Assembly: GCF_002775205.1 (NCBI RefSeq)
Contig: NC_036461.1
Span: 13,553,015-13,617,014 of the forward strand
From: Xiphophorus maculatus
Taxonomy: Eukaryota; Chordata; Actinopteri; Cyprinodontiformes; Poeciliidae
Reading direction: 5' to 3'
Length of the DNA: 64,000 nucleotides
Of the stretch, positions 1-15,000 are shown in pieces. The notes beneath the pieces were generated by a model. The model made no database searches. It had not been told where the DNA came from and saw only the letters and a program-made list of their open reading frames with translations. How positions within the stretch are numbered: position 1 is the first letter of the stretch; each line of letters opens with the position of its first letter. The translations under genes were made by a program, and so were the position numbers.

Positions 1-3000
1 CTCAGACATTAATTAATTCTAAAACTGGAGAAGAAGGTGGAAATATAACAAAACAAGGCAGATATAAAAATCATATATCAGATAATGGACAAAATGTTGC
101 AAAAATTGAAGAAGATAAAACAAAGGAGACTGAAGCTGTAAAATTATCATTAGTGAGCACTCACGTTGAAGAAAACAATGTAAAACCTGAAGTTGAAATC
201 TCAGAGAGCTTTGGGAATGAAATTGTAACAGTTAAAAGTGAGGATGGAAAACAAAAGGTTCAGACAATCAAAACTGTTCTTGAAAAATCGACTAATCAAC
301 AAGGTCAAGTGGTGATAGTGACTGGTAATCTTGATGGAGAATCATCAGAATCTGAACATCTGAAATCTGAAATTACTGATTCATCATTGCAAAGTTTGTC
401 AAATGAGACAGAAACTCCAGGACATATTAGTAAAGACAGCAACCAACAGGTCCAGAAAATATTAACTATTGGTGACCAGAATGCAGTATCTTCAGAATCT
501 GAACAACTAAAGTCTGAAATAAGTACTTCCTCAATGCAAATTATTGTAAATGAGACAGCAGCTCCAGATCATTCAAGTGAAGTTAGCAACAAACAGGTCC
601 AGAAGCCAATAATTGTTGGTGACTATGAAGGGAAGTCAACAGAATCTGAATTTATAAAATCCGAAATCAGGATTTCATCATTGCAAAGTCTGATAAATGA
701 GACAGAAGTTCTGGATCATACAAACAAAATTATCAGTCAACGGCACCAGGCAACAATTACTGCTGGTGAACAAGATGGAATATCAACAGAAGTTAAAGGT
801 CCAAAATCTGCCAGAAGTGAGACGCCAAGAACAGAAGCGCCTGAGGTCACAACAGGAAACCATATTGAACACATACCAATACCAGGCTGTGAAAGAGATA
901 GAGATGACTCTGCAACAAAAGATACATTGACAGAACGTTTGGTGGATGAGTTAGAAACTGCTAATATAAGAAATGACCCTGGAAGTCTCCAAGAGTTCAG
1001 CCCAATAAGTGATAGAGACAAAGGCGCAGACAAATTAAAACAAGCTGAAAATGAATTGGGGGAATCTGAACATTTGAGTCACAAATCAGAAAAGCAATCA
1101 GATATCGATGCTGAAGTTCAGGATAGAAATGATACTCAAGATGCTCACTCTGTTTGCAGTACCACTGCAGTTGGAGATTTGGTGAATGAAACAACAGATG
1201 TTCAGAAGTCAAACACTGATGTGATGCAAGAAAAGGAAATCAAAATATCAAATCAAGAATCTAAATACTTTGACACAAACTTCAAGTTAAGACCAGAAAT
1301 GTTGGAAGACAAAGCTTCAGAAGAGACAAGAAAAAGTCAAATCCCAGAGGTCAAACCTACTTTGACTTTGACCACCATGGGTCAAAGTGCTAAAGAAACT
1401 AAAGACAAGACTACAAGCAAGGACCAATCAAATGACAGTTTAGTAAATGAATCAGTGAATGAAAATGTCACCAGGAAACTTGAAGTCAAGAAAGACACGA
1501 AGTCCACTATCTCTGATGACTCAAATGAAAGTTTAACAATATCAGATCAAGAAAAGTTAACAGGGTCTGAGTCAGAGACATTAAGAACTGAAGTTCAAAA
1601 GAAGAAAATACAAAACTATGACATGGATGCAACCCAAGATTCTGACAATCTACTCTCTTATAATGGTAGGAAAGAAAAAACAGAACTTCAGGATTTATCT
1701 TCTGAAAGTTTGTCGAGTGAAACAATAACTTTGAAAGACATCAGTGAAGTTTTCAATACAGAAGTCCAAAGATCCAAAACTACTAGAGAAAAAGGTGAAG
1801 ATTTACCAAACCTAGATCAAGAATTCAAAGATTCAAATTCTCTAATAACTGAAGTTGGCACAAAGGAAACCGGGATGAAGCACAGCATCCAGGATCATAG
1901 CACTGAAGATCCTAAAGATGACTGTGAAGCTAAGGTCAGGGAACCACTGCTAGTAGCTACAGAGCAGACTGAGAAGCCCTCAACTACTACAGGACAAAAT
2001 AGTGGTACAACACCAGGTCAAGACAAGTCAGCACAATCTGCCCCAAATGCAGACCTAAAAGAAAAACTGGAGTCAGTAATACCAGCAGAGTCAAAGACTG
2101 AAATTCAAGAGCTGAATGCCAGAACTGACAGAGTTAAGATTCATGATCATTCTAAAGAAAAAACAGCACCAATTGACCCATCAGTCAATCAGGCAAAGAA
2201 TATTGAAATTTACAAAGCTGACACTCAAAAAGAACAAAGTATCTCAACTGACAAAGATGGTAAAGTTGAGATTAAATCAGACATACATTCCAATGTTTCT
2301 GATGATACTGTTTCAAGAGACCTTCATGAGAAGATACCAAATGTTGTAGGAAATACAGATAACCTGACTGTTGCCAAAGAAAAACAGGATGCAAATGTCA
2401 CTGTTGTGGTTCAAAATATAGCAAACACAAGTGTTTGTGTAGACCAAAAGAAAGCACATTCCATTGGTTCAGTTCAAGTAACACTTAGGGATGATGCTCT
2501 GAAGACTGATGAGATCTTTGAAGAAAGTATTCAAAAACGTGAATCATCTGCGGCGAAGTTCACTGCAGGTGGTGGTTTGAAACAGGAGGCACACAAAATT
2601 TCAAAAAAAGTAACATCTCAATTCTTTGATTTTGACAATGCTAAGGCTCCAGGGAAACCGGTTACACCCAAACGGACTCCATCCGCTTGGTTGGACGTGG
2701 AAGACCGTCACAAAAAGAAAAAGGGACGTAGAAGAAATGAAGATGAGACAGCTAGTGATGATGACTTACTCGAGCCAGAGGAAATTGATTACTTTCTCAG
2801 CAGTGTCAGAGAAGGAGGAATACCCTTTTCAGTGCCTCGAAAGAAACAGATTCGTAAAAAACTGCAGTGCCCACCTTTTGCTATGCCAGCCATCAGGGAG
2901 GACCACTTTGAGCGGACATTTGATCCAGAGGAATTTCATTTTGGCTTAAGAAAAAATGATAGACGCATGGACCTTTCTCCAGCTATGGTAATCAAACAAA

Positions 3001-6000
3001 AAAATGCTAACAGGAATAGCAGAAGTACTGATTCTCAAGAGAACGGCACCTCAGCAGATAAACTAACTGAAGGACAGGATGAGGTCAAAGAGGAGACTCA
3101 AGTCAAAGAGGGAAAAACAGAGGGGCAAAACAATGAGCCGGGGAAGGTGGCGTCAAGACTCAAGAGGATGTCCATCCTCACAGACTTGCTTAGCTCCCCT
3201 CGGACTTCCAGGAAGACAAGAATTGAAGCTTCCTCTGCCTCAAACAGCACAGTCCCGTCTAACCGGCAGCAAGACGTTGGACCGCAGGGAGTTACTGCCT
3301 TGCCTCTGCCTGTTCCCCCTGCTGATAACAGGGGCGTGAAAGATACAGATCAAAGCTTGATTACAGAAGGTGGAATAGTTGCTGTTAGTGAGTCAGCATG
3401 CAGCTCCTCCTCTGTTCCTCCTCTGCCGGCACTCTCTGAGATGAACCTGCCTGATCATTTAGAGAAACAGCTCAAGAAAGACACACCAGAGCTAGAGGCC
3501 TCCATGGACTTTACACAGACAACTGACCTAACCCCTCCTGCTATGGAACAGTTGTCAATTACAAACATATCCATTGTGGATGTGGGCCCGAAGAATCCTA
3601 CAGTACTGCCTTCTACAACAAACTACAATCATGAGATATCTCAAAATGGACTTCAAACAACTAAAATCAAGGTAGTAGCTTTTTTGTTTCACTAACATAT
3701 TTACTAATTGCAATAGGAACATACTGATTTGACTGAGTACAAATGAGTCTGAAAGTCACAGCTGCAAAGCACATATTTGTTTCTGCTTTACTCCCATGGA
3801 GACACAAGCCTCAGGTTGTATCTTGTTCGTTTTTTTTTTTTGTTTTGTTTTTTTTGTGTGTGTGGTGAAATGAGGGGGTTTCATACTTCAAGTTGCCAAG
3901 TTGTGAATCATTTGCAAGAAAGAACAAGAAACATGAGCACATATTCAGGGTGGCACTCTACACAGGAAATATTTTGCAACATTGGTGCACATGACTTTTC
4001 CTGACTCTCGGCAAAACATTTGCATCAGTAAGCAAATAACACTGATATGAAAACTAAATGCATTCATAGTAAAAGGGTATGACACAACAAGCGGCAAGCA
4101 TTTATTTTTTTGCTACAAGGAATTTGCAAAGAGAAAAAATTAATTGAAAGAAGATGGATTGCTTTTAAATTTGTACGCATTTATTCATAGATGAATTAAT
4201 ACATGTGAAGTTAAATACAACATATTAGTGATTCAAGCAACTGTTAAATTTAATGGAAAAAATAGAGTGAAATATACCACAAAATCTTACTTTTCTAATA
4301 AAGTGCTGAAGTGTAGGTGGTGTCTTTTTGCAGAACAACTCTACCTATATAGATATATTAAATAACCATAACCTTATCCAAACTTACCAACCTGAAGTTG
4401 ACTTTTCCTTGTAGGATTGAGTTGCATCAAAAATAATTGAAGAATTGTGTCTTCATCTGTCTTGCAGAAACCTGTCGTTAGAGGACACCACAGAAGACCT
4501 GGAAAGGTAGGATTTAAAATGTTACTAGTTGCATTTTGTGAGACATTGTCTCTGTATTGCACTGATGGTTCTGTTTGTTCATGCAGATAGTCATACACGA
4601 ACATGCTCAGTTTGGTGGGGAGACATTTGAAGTCTATGGTGATGTAGAAGATTCCACCTCAATGAAACTGTCTCCTGTGATATCGATCAAAGTCATCAGA
4701 GGATGGTATGGAATTCTACTAGTAGTTTAAAAAAAAAATGTATGTTCATTAATATAAGAGGAGTAGAGAAAGCAGAGGGAAACGTATAAAGTATAGTTTA
4801 ATATGACATGTTTTATTATGGCTGACTGTTGTGACTGTTATTATGGCTACCATGACATCATGGTATGACATGTATAACATGATCACAATACTTTGCCACA
4901 TCAGAGTTGTATCCGGTCAAAAATAGGATGAGTACCTGAGGTTTGATTTCCTTTGGCATTGCTAACTGATCTACTGGAGCAAATCACTTGAGTCTGTAGT
5001 AGGGTTGTCAGGATCTGCAGTAGTTAAAATATCAAACTTAAATCAAGAAAACAAATATATTCAAGATAATGTTCAGTACTGTAGAAAATTGTTTTGAGTG
5101 TGTTTCTTTCTAACAGATTAGAACATACTATCAATAACAGTATGACAATGCTTTTCTTGTCTTAATGTGTGCAAAATCAGTAAGCATTGATCAAGTCTGC
5201 AAATATTTTGGCAAAAAACTAATTCAAAATGATGCTTTTATTCATAGCAAAACAGTAGACAAGACACCTCTTGCTAGAGGTGTTAATAACATTGATGAAA
5301 ATATTTACCTTGGAATCAGTTATCGATCAAGTCCATAGAAATTTATTCAGCAGTAGCCCAGTTCAATCTCCATGTTTATGGTAATTTGTCATCATAACTA
5401 ATTGAATGATCAACTGAAGTCAGCAGGGTAGGGTGCCACTGATTCAGATTTTTTTTGTGAACGTCTTTCTCTTACTTATGATGTAGTGTCATCTTCTTAC
5501 TCTGTTTTCAGCTGGCTTCTCTATGAAAAGCCTGGCTTCCAGGGCCGTATCCTTGCCCTGGAAGAGGGTCCCATGGACCAGCTAGTGAACATGTGGCCAG
5601 AGGAGGGAACTCCAGAGAAGCTAAATGAATTGGGTCAACCTGTTCCAACAGCACCAATGGTTGTAGGTTCCCTTCGGCTGGCAGTCAGAGTGAGTCATGA
5701 TTCATTTTAGCTCATTCCATCAGTCCAACTCACTACTTCTATATTAACACTGTCCTGATATCTATATTGGTGTAGAGTGTGGAATGAAAAGTCAGTCTTG
5801 ATAATCAAACTATAATCAAAAACTCTACAACTCACTAAATGTGTGGGAACTTATATTTTTGTCAATAGTTTAGAAATATTCAGTCATCTACATTTAAAAC
5901 CAAAAAAATCTTTGTCATGTTTTGTGTGCTGTGACAATGTACAGAACTCTATAGTCACAAGTGTTAGCACTTCTATGTGGTAAACGGTGTTAAAACTCAT

Positions 6001-9000
6001 ATTTTATTGCAGCAGAAAAATCTCCCAATGAAAATTTGGAAAAATGTACTATTTAATTGGAGCACTGGTACATTAATTCAGATTCATTTGTTTAAATTTC
6101 TAACGAAATGAATGGTGGCACTGCGACAGACTGGCGACCTGTCCAGGGTGTACCCCGCCTCTCGCCCAAAACGTTCGCTGGAGATAGGCACCAGTATCCC
6201 TCCTGACTCCACTAGGGACAAAAGTGTACAGAAAATGGATGGATGAATGGTGGTACTTTATTTTGCACCCATGCAAACAAAGGCAGCAAAAGCAAAGCTG
6301 TTCTTTATATTTTACCTTTGTAAGTAATTCTTCATGTTAGCCTGGGGAGTCAGAGGCCTAATATTCAGATCCACTCTTAGAAGTGTGACAAGATTGGACT
6401 TCTTGATGTTGGAGAGTTGCAGCAAACACTGGCATAATACGTCTTTTTAAAACATTTTCACCAGTGATTACAATAATTGTGGATGTTGTAATTCTTCAGT
6501 CGATTAAATTCAATTGATAATTTGATATGATCGATTTGTTAGGCTGTTTCCTGTGACCTATAGGTGCACAGAATTGATTTAAGATTGGAATAAACCAGTT
6601 TATGAAAATGTTCTATATTTGAATGAATTTAACTTTGAGTAGGTCTTAAAAAATGTAGCTGATAAATGTTTTTTAACTGGTGGCACATGACTAGGCTTAT
6701 GTGACCTATATTATACCAAAAGCTTGAACAAAAAGCACAAGTTATTGTATTTTAAAAACCTTTTTCTTTTCTTTCTGTAGGACTACAGCATTCCCAGGAT
6801 TGACCTGTACTCAGAGGTGAACGGGTTAGGGAGGATGTCATCTTATTGTGAAGACACGCCAGAGCTCAGTTCATACGGGATCCCACAGACCACTGGCTCG
6901 ATTAAGATTCACTCTGGAATGTAAGTTTTGACGACATATAAACTCACTGTGCTGGGAAAATTTTCATGGGTGTAAATACAGTGCCTTGCATACATTTGAT
7001 CAAATTTTAAACCACAGACTTTAATGTATATAATTTGGCAAATAAAAAGTTGAAAATTGTGGCATATTTCTTCAGCCCCCTTCTCTCCAATACTCATAAA
7101 TAAAATTCAGTGCAAAAACCACCTGATTAGTAAATTATTCTATGTGTATTATAATCTCAGTTAAACAATAACAGCTCTGTGATGGCTTCAAAAGCGAGTG
7201 AACATCCATCCATCCATCCATCCATTTTCTTCCTCTTATCCGGGGTCAAGTCGCGGGGGTAGCAGCTTAAGAAGGGAGGCCCAGACTTCCCTCTCCCCAT
7301 CCACTTGTTCCAGCTCTTCCCTTGGAATCCCAATTCGTTCCCAGGCCAGCCGAGAAACAGTCCCTTCAGCATGTCCTGGGTCTTCCCCGGGGCCTCCTCC
7401 CGGTGGGGCGTGCTCGGAACACCTCACTGGGGAGGCATCCAGGAGGCATCTTAACCAGATGCCCAAGCCACCTCAACTGGCTCCTCTTGACGTGAAGGAG
7501 CAGCGGCTCTACTCTGAGTCCCTCCCGGATGACCGAGCTTCTCACCCTATCTCTAAGGGAGAGCCCAGACACCCTACAGAGAAAACCCATTTCGGCCACT
7601 TGTATTCGTGTGAGTGAACATTTGAGGATAAAAGATATGGCTGAAGGAACTCAAGGAACTTTTCAGACAAGTCAGAGATAAAGTTCTGGACTAACACAGA
7701 AAACCTCCCAAACAGAATCTTGCTATTGCAATGCTTCTTTTGTGCAGGGATAAGAAAGCTGGGTGGAGCTAAATAAAGGGGAATACTGGAAGAAAGGGTG
7801 GTGGTTCACCTCTTAGGATAGTGAGCCTTAGCACACAAATAGATCAGAAATGGAATTGATTAGAACAAAGCATATTCATGTGTTAGAATGATCCAAAGTC
7901 CAGACATAAATCCAACTAAGAATATTTGACAAGATGTGAAAAAACAGTCTCCATTCAATCTGACTAAGTTTCAGCAAATAAAATAGAATATGCAAAAATA
8001 TCTCCCAATGTGCAAATATTGTAGAGACGTATCTCAAATGATTTGTAGTTGCAGTGAAAGGTGGTTCTGCAAATCTTTGGCACAAAGGGGCTGTATACGA
8101 ATGCATGTCACTCTTTCCAAATTGTTACTTATAAACATTTGAAAACCATGCATAATTTTCTTTCCACTTTACAACTATGGACCACTTTGTGTTGACTTGT
8201 CAAATAAAATCCCAATAAGAAGACTTTGATGTTTGTGGTGGTAATGGGAGATAATTTGAACAAGTCCAAGGGGTGTGAATTCTTGTATGGGTATGAATGC
8301 AACACTCTACGTTGAATAATCTTTCTTGAGAATTGGAAAAAATTTTATGTGAACATCATCTGTGTTGTGTCTGTGGAGGAATGCGAGCAGCAGGCCACAG
8401 CTTGTGGTTGTCATAGTTGAACTGCTGTGGATTATTGATGGTTGATGCTGCCTCATGATTTAGACAGTGCAAGTGTTCATGTTATAACTATCATTAGCCT
8501 TTGCTTGGGAGCTTTAACTCAAAATTATATACATTTGTCTGATTTAATCTCTGCCTTTATGTGTAGCTGGTTGGTGTACTCTGATCCAGGATTTGATGGA
8601 CTGCTTGAAGTGCTAGTGGAGGGAGAGTATCCCCACCCACAGAGTTGGGGTTTCCCTGAGCCTTTCATTGGCTCTCTCAGACCGCTCCGAATGGTAAAGT
8701 GTATTACATATTTGTAATTCTGCAAAAATGTATTAGCTGTGTTTGGTTAATATTATATGTCTCAATTTCAGGGACCAATAAAGGTGGAGCATCCAACAGA
8801 TGTTAAGGTTCGTCCCAGTTTCTATCACATCTTACTTATTCGACCTGTTGTTGTTTTACCACAAACATGCTGAAGTGTTGAGTCTTTGTTCGGTTTTTTC
8901 TGTAAATACCTGAAAGAACTCACTTTTAGAGGCAAAGATTGCTGCTGATAAGCAGAATAACTGAAAATCAGCCTCTGCATATTTGCCTGATGCTTAGCGG

Positions 9001-12000
9001 TGCTGATGGCCTGGCTCAGATTCAGAAGGTTAGGAAACTCTGTGATTTATTGAAGCATGCATAACAGCCTAACAACAACCTAACAATAGAGCATATGATA
9101 AATAATCAGGGATTTTCCTGTAAAATAATGATTCCAAACATGTAAAATGAATTGAGAAAAATTGATAACAAGAACTCTTTTGGTCTTATTAGGCAAGAGG
9201 TTCTTCAATAAACTTAACAATAGGTTTGCAATAGGTTCTTTGCCTTAACTTCCCATATCAGTCAGGAGATAATTAAAAGTTATGAAAGAACTAAACCAGA
9301 AAACATACGGCTCAATTTGAGCTCAAATCTTCGCTATTATAAACATTTGTTGGAGGTACAAATCTCTGAAGCTTAGTGCAAGATAACTTCAGACAAAACT
9401 TCCATGTCAGGGAGGAGTGTAGCATATAGGTAGAGGCTATAAGTCCTTGATGCAGCCGTTAGGTTTGTTTTTTGACGCTGGGATCTTTGCTGCATGTCTT
9501 CCCCTTTTCTCTTTGTGCCCATTTCCTGTCTAATCTACTGTCAATAAAGACTACCAGTACCAGACAAACCTAAAAAAAAACATGTCTGTTGTTAAGTGCA
9601 GTGGAAGATTTGTGAGGTTATGGACCTGTTTCCCTACCAAAGGCACAAATGCACTAGGCACCCTATTAGAATGCATGGCATCATGGACTTTTTAAAATAC
9701 CAAGCCATTTTATATTGAGTTTTACCAGAAAACTGGCAATGGTTTGTCGTTTGACTTTTCAGCAAGATTGGGTACAAAACATATGGCCAAATTACACATG
9801 TTTAACAAATATGAGAAACAACCAAAAAACATCAACTTGCACTAAGCTTTAGCTCCCTATTCTCATTTTCTACTCTAGGCTCTTGTGTTTGAAAAGCCAA
9901 ACTTTGATGGACAGTGTTTGGAGTTAGATGGTGATGTCTACAACTTGCTGGAGCAACAAAAAACAGATGGGAAGAACACAACTCTTTGTTCAGTTGGCTC
10001 TATAAAGATCCTTGGGGGTCTGTAAGTACTGTGTTGGAGTGAGCAGCCAATCATTTTATACTTAAAGTTACCGAATAATTTTGAAATAGTGTCTCTAAGA
10101 TGCTCTTGTTTTGTCTTGAAGCTGGGTTGGCTATCAGGGGACCGACTTTGAAGGCCAGCAGTACATCCTGGAGGAGGGGGAGTATCCTCACTGCAGTGAG
10201 TGGGGAGGATCTGAGGATGGCCTACAGTCACTGCGGCCTATACTTGCAGTAAGCATCTTTTGAAGAATTTCAGGTTTAACATGGGTGAATATTTACTTTT
10301 GATGTGAACACACTTGTTATTTCATTCTATATTATGCTGTTCCCCAGGATTTCCAGTCGCCACACCTGAAACTGTTCAGTGATCCTAATTTTAATGAGCG
10401 GGGGGGCCACATGGACTTGGTGGGTCCCGTCATCAGCATGGAAGAAGTTGGCCGTAGTACTAAAACACAGTCAGTCACCGTCACAGGAGGAGTGTAAGTT
10501 AACCGGTTTCTGCTAAACGCAGTAAAGTTCAGCTCACCAACACAGGGAGGAAACTGTATCTGTTGTGTGCTCTGAAAGATTTGGGCGTGCTTCTCATCTT
10601 ACAGCCAAGACTAAGACTTGCAAACATGCACACTTGCAGACAAAACATGCACACCTAGTCGCTCAAAAATACTAATACTTTTTTTTTTTAATGGGTTGTT
10701 TTAACTAATATGGCAGGACATACAAAAGATTTTTAAAAGACTCTTAATGTTCCTTGAAGGCAGGTATTTCTACTGGTGACTCAAGAAATTCAGAAGACTA
10801 GATGGTACTTCTGTTACATTACCTTAACCTGTGAAATGATGGAAATGTTTGAGTTTCCAAAAAGTAAAAATATATTTCTTAATAGCTATTTTGCACATAG
10901 CTAAGTGAATCAATAACAATAGATGGGCAACATAACATTTAGGTCATTTTAGGTTATCATTTCCATTTCTTGTATGCCTCCATCTAAACATAAAGCACCA
11001 CGTTCAGCTGCTTGCAACAACTCTATGCACTTTTCTCTGACTGGCATGCCTTCTATGGTTATTTGTCTTGTTTAACTGATTTTTTGCAGAATCTAATTAA
11101 AAACAAAGTGTGCACCACTGATATATTAATAGCTATTTTGCACCACATCATATATCAATGGTTCAGACAACAAGGTGATGATGTCAAACTAGTTGTGTCA
11201 AACTCAAAGTAAATCACCCCAATTGAAGTTTGCACAAAAAGTTACTTTTTTACTTTTAACTTGAAGGAGCTGTTCCCAAAGCATTTTAACTTTCTCATAG
11301 CTTTTCTTACATAGTACAGTGGGTTACTTATAATGATTTAAATCATTCAAAATTGCTTATTTCCAAACAGAATGTTGATCTCATTTCGAAACAACCGTTC
11401 CCATTAACTCTATGCATCTTGCAGGCCACATCCCTGTCTGCTTTGCTTCAGCTCTTCTTTTTTTCAAAGTCTGGCTTTCTCTCTAAAGCCTTTCTCTGCA
11501 GAAGAATTTATATAGCTCATATTCAACTTTCAATTAACACTAACATGAGTCACCTTTCAAGAAGAGATTGTCATTAGTTGTACTGTAAGAACTTAAAAGA
11601 CTAAAATCAAGTCTTAAGCTTGAGCTGTGTGCTGTTTCTGTGCTATGTCACACTTAGAATGTGGTTAAACTTTAGCTGATTTTATATATTTTTCTGTTTG
11701 CTTTAAATCTGTGTCACCTGCAGTTTTACAACCTCTCAGTCATGAAGAGCTATTTTTTTATGATGCAGTAAAGTCAGAGATTCATTTGGAGAACCGATCC
11801 CAGCAGCTCACAGTCTCTGCATCACTACTTAAAATTGCTGTTTGTTGTCTCCAAAATCAACATTTTAATCTAATGTTTAAGACTTATAAATGCAAGAAGT
11901 TATTCATCCATTGTGTGTTTGTTGTCTCTGTACAGTTATAACATTGTTATCAATCCTCCTTGACTCTAAAGTTCCCCATTTATACTGATCATGAAGAAAT

Positions 12001-15000
12001 TTAACACTCTTTTTATCTTGTAGCCATTCCCCTTCAACCATTAACCTTCAGCCCTAAACTTTACTTTATTGCAAAAATAAAGACAGATCTGCTTATGAAT
12101 AAGTTATTGTGTAACTGAATTGGTGTCTTGTTTGGGAAACCTGCAGCTGGGTGGCGTTTGAAGAACCTGGCTTCAGCGGAGAGCTCTATGTCCTAGAGAA
12201 AGGCATGTACTCAAACCCAGAGGACTGGGGAGCACAGAACTTCAGAATTTCATCCATTCAGCCCATCTTCCATGTGAGGATCCATTATTTTCTGGGTGTA
12301 ACGTCATTTTCTGGTTGATTATTTTAAACAAAAACCTCTAATAGAGCCCTTTATTTTGTTCTGCAGGACATGCTGATGGGAACAACACGGTTTAAGGTAT
12401 TATCTCTTCTTTCACAGATTTTTATTAAAAAGGCATCATGAAGAGTATTGATATGGTTTTCTCCCTCAGTTGCTAAACTTGTTTGAATATTTTACAGATC
12501 CAGTTGTACTCTGAACCAGAGTTTCAGGGAAGGCTGCTGGCTCTGCTCGACAGTACAGATGCTCTGGATGCTGATTTCACACCGAAGTCATGTAAAGTCC
12601 AGGCCGGCAGGTAAACATGCCAGAATGAAGAGATCTACATCATTTTAATTTTTTTTATATTCCAAAGTGTAACACGTTCTCTACTGTAGTCAGGAATGGT
12701 AGTTAATGTTTTTTCAGTAACAATAGTTTTAAGTTCACTCAGTTGTTTCCAGTGAGAAATTTTGTCATTTGATGTACATTTTCCACAATAGAAAACAATT
12801 ATTACTTTATGGTCTTGTTGCATAAGATCACCTCTTTGCAGACTATAAAGGAGCTCCTTTTATAATATGTCACATGTGCAATAAGCAGTGTAACAAGTTA
12901 GTTTTCCATATAATAGGCTCATCTGTACATGTCCATCTGTAAGAATATCCCTCTTGTTCTTTGGCTTCCTTCTAGAAAACTATCAACTTAACTTAATATT
13001 TCTCGTTGATATTCTTCCATGGCATTTCCATCGATATGTTATATGTAGCAAAACCAAAAATCAATGTTAAAACTAAAACAATAAATGTTATGTTTCAGCT
13101 GGGTGGCGTATGAGGAGACTAAGTTCAAAGGGAACAAGTATGTCCTGGAGCAAGGAGAGTACCCTAACACAGAGGCCATGGGCCTCTTATCGTCAGACTC
13201 CATCATTCGATCAGTGCAGACAACTGGACATGTGTGTATTATCTTTAAAACTGAAGTGAAATGTCTAATAAATGTTTCACATGCATCAGTTATTAAGTAA
13301 ATATTTAATCTGCAGGAGTTCTCTCTGCCCTCCATCATCTTGTTCAGCAAAGTGGGCTGCAAAGGTCGCAGGGTCGCTTTGACGAGCGGAACGGTAAACC
13401 TGCTGCAGACTGGCATGGATTCACGCATACGCTCCCTGCTGGTGGAGGGAGGAATGTACGTAGAATCTGATTTTAAGTTGGGTGTTGGTGTAAATATTAA
13501 TTCCTCCTATACATTTGTTTTCCAGGTCCAGATAGTTATGGCAATTAAAGATCTGTCATTCCCTTTTGTCTGTACATATTTCCTTTTTTGTATCCTACTG
13601 TTCTTTCTTCCTATTGTCTCTTTATTCATTACTTCCGTCTTTTGTACTTCCCTCCTTTTAGTTTTTTCCTGGTACTATATTTTAATCCAGTCCACTAAAG
13701 AAATATCTGCTAGAAAGTTATCATGAGCTATATTGATATATTTTATAATGTTTGAAAATTAACATAAAGGACTAATAACTCAGAGAGCTGAGTCTGGAAA
13801 AGTCTTAAAATAAATACAGAGGCTAACCTCACACATCTACTGGCATTCTCTGCAGGTGGGTGCTGTATGAAGGAAACAACTACAGAGGCCGACAGCTGTT
13901 TATCCGTCCGGGTGAAGTGGGTGACTTTTGCAAGCACAGCAACTGGCAGCGAATAGGGTCCCTCCGTCCACTGATGCAGGTGTGGAAGAAGTGATATGCA
14001 CCAATCAGAAACTGGCTTTTGCTGACTTCGATAATGAACAGAACAGCCACAAATCATGTTTTTGAGATAAGAGTTGTTTGGGGAGGGGATAATTTGGGTA
14101 ATTACTGTGTTCAGATAAATGCATCCCAGTTATTGTCATGTTTTCTTCCAACAGAAACCAATGTACTTCCGTCTGCGGAACAGGGAGACGGGATGTCTGA
14201 TGACTCTGACTGGAACGCTGGACGACATCAAACTGATGAGGATCCAAGCTGTGGAGGAGACGGGAGGAGAAGAGCAGCTCTGGCTCTACCGAGATGGACA
14301 AATATCCTGCAAGGTACATCATCATCCTCCAGAACTACTAAAATATTGATGAAGCCTTTCGTCTATTCGTATCAGTGGAAGATTCCAGTAAATTCAGTTT
14401 AAAAAAAAAGAAGAAACAAAGGCGTGTTTTAGTAATTCCACAAGGAAGCAATTATTTTAACTATGCCTAATTTTGTGTTGTTTTTAGGCAACTCCGCTCT
14501 GTATTTTTGAATTTTATGCCAAATCCATCCTCTCTGTCCCCAGCTGATGGAGGAATGCTTCCTGGAGACGGCAGGTAGCGTGGTAATGTCAGGTACACGA
14601 CTCTGCATCTCTCCAGAGCGAGGCAAAGACAACCAGTTGTGGAGTATCACCCAGGACGGACTGGTCCGCTGCCACCTTAACCCAAATCTCATCGTGGAAG
14701 TCAAAGGTCAGACACTTCCATCTCTAGAGTGTTTGATCAATATGTTCATATAATACCCTTTATCTTTCAATAAATAGTTGTACTGTGTGTGTTTAAAACA
14801 AGACAAGCTCACCAGAGACCCTTATGTGCTGTTGTGGTGATTTAGATTATGTCTTAATCCAACAGCACCATCTCCTGGTCTAAAAATGCAGTGCAGCAAT
14901 GACTAACTACAGCATCAACCCTCAGCGTTTCAAATTGTGGTTGTTGTTTAACGCATATCGCTGTTTGTCTGCAGGAGGTCATCAGTACGACAAGAACCAG

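Noticed and set aside
7198-7617. Plus-strand 139-residue Pro/Ser-rich frame
   Set aside because: It is antisense to the RTE LINE fragment, and its ends coincide with the insertion.
11711-11941. 76-residue frame after an acceptor-like site in a crybg1 intron
   Set aside because: The flanking crystallin exons already join in phase with the expected motif order, and this frame shows no crystallin features or good donor.
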